Part shown: piece by piece, positions 31,272-33,586 of the stretch | How positions within the stretch are numbered: position 1 is the first letter of the stretch | How the letters are laid out: each line of letters opens with the position of its first letter | Assembly (NCBI GenBank): GCA_900754695.1 | Contig: CAAEDU010000072.1 | Span: 1 to 33,586 of the forward strand | Length of the DNA: 33,586 nt | From: Clostridia bacterium | GTDB taxonomy: Bacteria > Bacillota > Clostridia > Christensenellales > CAG-917 | Reading direction: 5' to 3' | Made by a program: the position numbers and the translations under genes | The notes under the pieces: model-generated | Told to the model about the DNA's origin: nothing | Databases searched by the model: none | Seen by the model: only the letters and a program-made list of their open reading frames with translations

Positions 31272-32033
31272 ATGCTCTCGCTTGCAAAACTCATCGGCGC
31301 CGACATCATCCTGCTCTCGGACGGCTCCTCCGCGGGCAGCGTGCGCGATGTATATTTTGATGAAAATTGCCGAAAAATTGTATATTTTGCCATTTCCTCT
31401 CCGGAGGGAGACCTGCTGCTCCCGCATGAGGCGGCGCTCTCCGTGCGTGACGCCGTGATGACGGAGGACGCGCTCCCCCTGCTCTCTCCCGCCGACGCAG
31501 ACCTCACCCCGCTCGTCTCCGCCGTCATCGGCAAAAAGATCTGCACTGCGGGCGGGACTTTAAAAGGAGAGGCGCATGACGTCCTCTTCTCCGCGCGTGG
31601 CAAGGTGAACGCCGTCCTCACCGATGACGGCGAATATTCCCCCGCCGCCTTCCGAGTCTTCGGCGACGTCCTCATCCTGAAAGAGGGCGCGGGCAGACGC
31701 AGAAAGAAAAAGCCCGTCCCCTTCCCCGCAGCCGAGTCGGACTATCCCGTCTCCCTGCTTGCCGCCGCAGCTCCGCCCGCCGACGACGCGGGCGTGCCCG
31801 CTCTCCCCGTGATGCCGCCGCAGCCGGGCGTCGCCGCCGAAAGCACGGAGGAGTTCACCCCTTACAGAGTCATCGCGGACTACAACTTCCTGCTCGGGCG
31901 CACGCTTGCGGACGACCTCGTTGCCTACTCGGGCGAGACCCTCGCAAAGCGCGGGGAGCGCGTCACGACGGAGCTCGTGGAACGCGCCCGCAGGCATGGC
32001 AAACTGATGGACCTCACCCTCTCTTCGAGATGA
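31272..32033 (+). CDS. PRC-barrel domain protein
   Basis: This 253-residue protein starts at 31272 after GGAGG; an in-frame ATG ten codons earlier lacks a ribosome site. Residues 1-75 (LSLAKLIGADIILLSDGSS and VRDVYFDENCRKIVYFAIS) and about 85-140 look like two PRC-barrel units, a small beta-barrel found in ribosome-maturation protein RimM, photosynthetic reaction centres and sporulation proteins of the YlmC/YmxH type. A Pro/Ala-rich linker (about 155-190) and a final helical part (YRVIADYNFLLGRTLADD) follow. No signal peptide is present, so it is cytoplasmic or membrane-associated. It overlaps the next gene by four bases. The biochemical role is unknown. Confidence 0.75.
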   Translation: MLSLAKLIGADIILLSDGSSAGSVRDVYFDENCRKIVYFAISSPEGDLLLPHEAALSVRDAVMTEDALPLLSPADADLTPLVSAVIGKKICTAGGTLKGEAHDVLFSARGKVNAVLTDDGEYSPAAFRVFGDVLILKEGAGRRRKKKPVPFPAAESDYPVSLLAAAAPPADDAGVPALPVMPPQPGVAAESTEEFTPYRVIADYNFLLGRTLADDLVAYSGETLAKRGERVTTELVERARRHGKLMDLTLSSR

Positions 32034-33493
32034 CGGCATCGCGCCCCTCTCCCCTCCGCCGCATCCTGCTCGTCGGTCTCTGCCTGCTGCTGCTCGCCGC
32101 GGCGGGAGCGGCGCTCACCGCCTGCTCGGACTCCCCCTCTCTCCCCGCCCCGAGCCTGCCTGTCCCCGTCTACGACCTTGACGTCACCTACGACGGCGAG
32201 CGCACCGTGACCCTCTCCCAAGAGCTCATTTTCACCGCCGCAGAGCCCCTTGACGACATCCGCCTGCACCTCTATCCCAACGCCTTCTCCGAGGACGCAC
32301 CAGCCCCTCCCTGCACGGATGACGAGCGAGAGGAAACATACTGTGCCGGCGAGAGTTTCGGCAACATCGACGTTTTATCCGTCGTTTCCGACGGACAAAC
32401 CGTCGGATATGATATTTCTGCGGACGGCGGCATCCTCGTCGCACACCTCTCCGCAGGCGCGGGTGAGACGGTCTTTCTGCGCCTTGAAGCCGTGATCGCG
32501 CTGCCCGTATGCAACGCCCGCTTCGGGGTGAGCGAGGGCGCGGTCAATCTCACCGCGTTCTATCCCTCCCTGTGTTTCCGCGAGGACGGCGAGTGGCGGC
32601 AAGAGGGCTATTCCTCCGTGGGCGACCCCTTCCTTTCGGACATCTCGTCCTTTTACGTCACCGTCACCGCGCCCGAGCGGTTCATCGCCGCCGCAAGCGG
32701 CGAGACGGTGTCCTCCCGCGCGTTCGGCACGGAGCGCGTCACCGAGATCGCTGCCGAAAACGTCCGCGACTTCGCCCTCTTCCTCTCCCCCTCTTTCTCA
32801 AAACACACGGCGACGGCAGTCATCGCGGATGAGCGAGTCTCTGTCCGCTATTTCTCCCTCACCGACCCCGACCCGCAGGACACTCTCCGCCTCGCCGTCC
32901 GCGCCCTTGAAGTTTTCTCCGAGACTTTCGGCGCCTATCCTTACCCCGCATTCACCCTCGTGCAGTCCGACATCGGCGGCGCCGGGATGGAATACGGTGC
33001 CCTCGCCGCCCTTTCCGCGGACACTCACGACCGCGACGTCTTCCGCACCACCGTCGTGCACGAGACAGCGCATCAATGGTGGTTCGGCGTCGTGGGCTCC
33101 GATCAGATCCTCCACCCCTGGCAGGACGAGGGTCTCGCGGAGTTCTCCGCCGCCTGGTTCTTCTTGCTCACGGGAGACTCCGCCTCCTACGACGCCGCAG
33201 TCTCCGACGCCCGCGCCTACCTCGCCGCCTACACTTCCCTCCCCGCGGAGATAGGCTTCGACAACACCCTCGACCGCCCCCTCTCCTCTTTCCTCACCGC
33301 GGGCGAATACACCGCCGTCGCCTACTGCAAAGGGATGCTCTTCTTCCACGACCTCCGCACCTCCCTCGGCGACGATGCCCTCACCCAAGCCCTCGCCGCC
33401 TACTACCGCAAAAACGCCTTCACCGTCGCCTCCCCCTCCGACCTCGAGCATGCGCTGCTAAGCGCAGCGCTCCCAAGGGGCGCTGCCCCTTGA
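32030..33493 (+). CDS. M1-family (gluzincin) metallopeptidase lipoprotein, C-terminus altered by repeat
   Basis: This 487-residue protein has a lipoprotein signal with lipobox LTAC and Cys32, so it sits on the outer face of the membrane. Residues about 45-260 are a beta-saddle N-domain. GGAGMEYGAL (316-325) corresponds to the GAMEN exopeptidase motif. HETAHQWW (344-351) with Glu367 in WQDEGLAEF gives the HExxH-x18-E zinc site. It probably trims amino acids from peptides outside the cell. The ORF ends LLSAALPRGAAP inside a palindromic repeat array, where family members normally continue with a short helical segment, so about 20 or more residues may be lost. Its ATG overlaps the PRC-barrel stop codon. 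Confidence 0.88.
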   Translation: MTASRPSPLRRILLVGLCLLLLAAAGAALTACSDSPSLPAPSLPVPVYDLDVTYDGERTVTLSQELIFTAAEPLDDIRLHLYPNAFSEDAPAPPCTDDEREETYCAGESFGNIDVLSVVSDGQTVGYDISADGGILVAHLSAGAGETVFLRLEAVIALPVCNARFGVSEGAVNLTAFYPSLCFREDGEWRQEGYSSVGDPFLSDISSFYVTVTAPERFIAAASGETVSSRAFGTERVTEIAAENVRDFALFLSPSFSKHTATAVIADERVSVRYFSLTDPDPQDTLRLAVRALEVFSETFGAYPYPAFTLVQSDIGGAGMEYGALAALSADTHDRDVFRTTVVHETAHQWWFGVVGSDQILHPWQDEGLAEFSAAWFFLLTGDSASYDAAVSDARAYLAAYTSLPAEIGFDNTLDRPLSSFLTAGEYTAVAYCKGMLFFHDLRTSLGDDALTQALAAYYRKNAFTVASPSDLEHALLSAALPRGAAP

Positions 33494-33586
33494 CTCCTGC
33501 ATGGGCGCTGCCCCTGCACCCCGCGAGGGGATGATCAATGGGCTCCGCCCCTTGACCCCGCGAGGGGCATTATGCCCCTCGACCCC
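33451..33586. repeat. Palindromic GC-rich repeat array reaching the window edge
   Basis: A hairpin, TGCGCT-GCTA-AGCGCA (33451-33466), precedes at least three related units of about 26-28 bases (33477-33502, 33503-33530, 33540-33567) and the start of a fourth (33568-33586). Units share GGGC-N-CT-GCCCC, then TTGACCCCGCGAGGGG with variation. Such short dispersed repeats are often seen between genes in GC-rich gut Clostridia. The array is cut by the window end, so its full extent is not known. Confidence 0.75.

Noticed and set aside
33477..33586. CRISPR array at the right edge
   Set aside because: Units are about 26-28 bases, nearly contiguous, imperfect and internally palindromic, with no unique spacers of regular length and no cas genes nearby.

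Overview
The window looks like a chromosome segment of a GC-rich (roughly 60 % by eye, not computed) uncultured member of the Clostridia (Firmicutes). Supporting signs are strong AGGAGG ribosome sites, the GlgC/GlgD pair, a Veg-family protein, a CwlD-like amidase, lipobox lipoproteins anchored as in monoderms, and no outer-membrane proteins. A Christensenellales-type gut bacterium is possible, but the sequence does not prove it. Nearly all genes lie on the minus strand from 1 to 31.0 kb (the small veg-like gene is the exception); the last two lie on the plus strand.

Layout. (1) 1-0.8 kb: the start of an AAA-type ATPase gene and an AT-richer gene-free stretch with a plus-strand terminator. (2) 0.8-5.0 kb: an MFS transporter with a large extracytoplasmic insertion, and a cytoplasmic GH13 amylase. 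(3) 5.1-13.5 kb: a complete glycogen cluster glgB-glgC-glgD-glgA-glgP in the Bacillus order, with a promoter ahead of glgB and a strong terminator after glgP. (4) 13.7-16.5 kb: ispE, probably leaderless, and an SGNH-hydrolase lipoprotein. (5) 16.7-20.9 kb: a biotin-dependent sodium-pumping decarboxylase (carboxyltransferase, gamma-like anchor, separate biotin carrier, beta subunit) followed by its own biotin ligase. (6) 21.0-25.2 kb: a GPH-type sugar transporter coupled by overlap to a metallophosphoesterase, and an orphan lipoprotein. (7) 25.4-31.0 kb: veg (+), a membrane-anchored subtilase, gltX, radC and a CwlD-like amidase. (8) 31.0-33.6 kb: a 60-bp cluster of DnaA-box-like inverted repeats, a PRC-barrel gene overlapping an M1-type metallopeptidase lipoprotein gene, and a palindromic repeat array that forms the end of that gene.

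How it fits together. The first 14 kb form a carbohydrate-storage block: ADP-glucose synthesis (GlgC/D), elongation (GlgA), branching (GlgB), phosphorolysis (GlgP), and an amylase and transporter that probably handle glucan fragments. The decarboxylase module would turn a carboxyl-bond cleavage, most likely of oxaloacetate, into a sodium gradient, which sodium-coupled sugar porters such as the GPH protein could use. The rest is housekeeping and cell-surface functions.

No defence island, CRISPR array, rRNA, tRNA, transposase or prophage was seen. The least explained signals are the interleaved DnaA-box-like repeats at 31.07-31.13 kb, the dockerin/EF-hand-like loop inside the first transporter, the recurring (CG)-rich palindromes in 5' leaders, and the leaderless ispE promoter.
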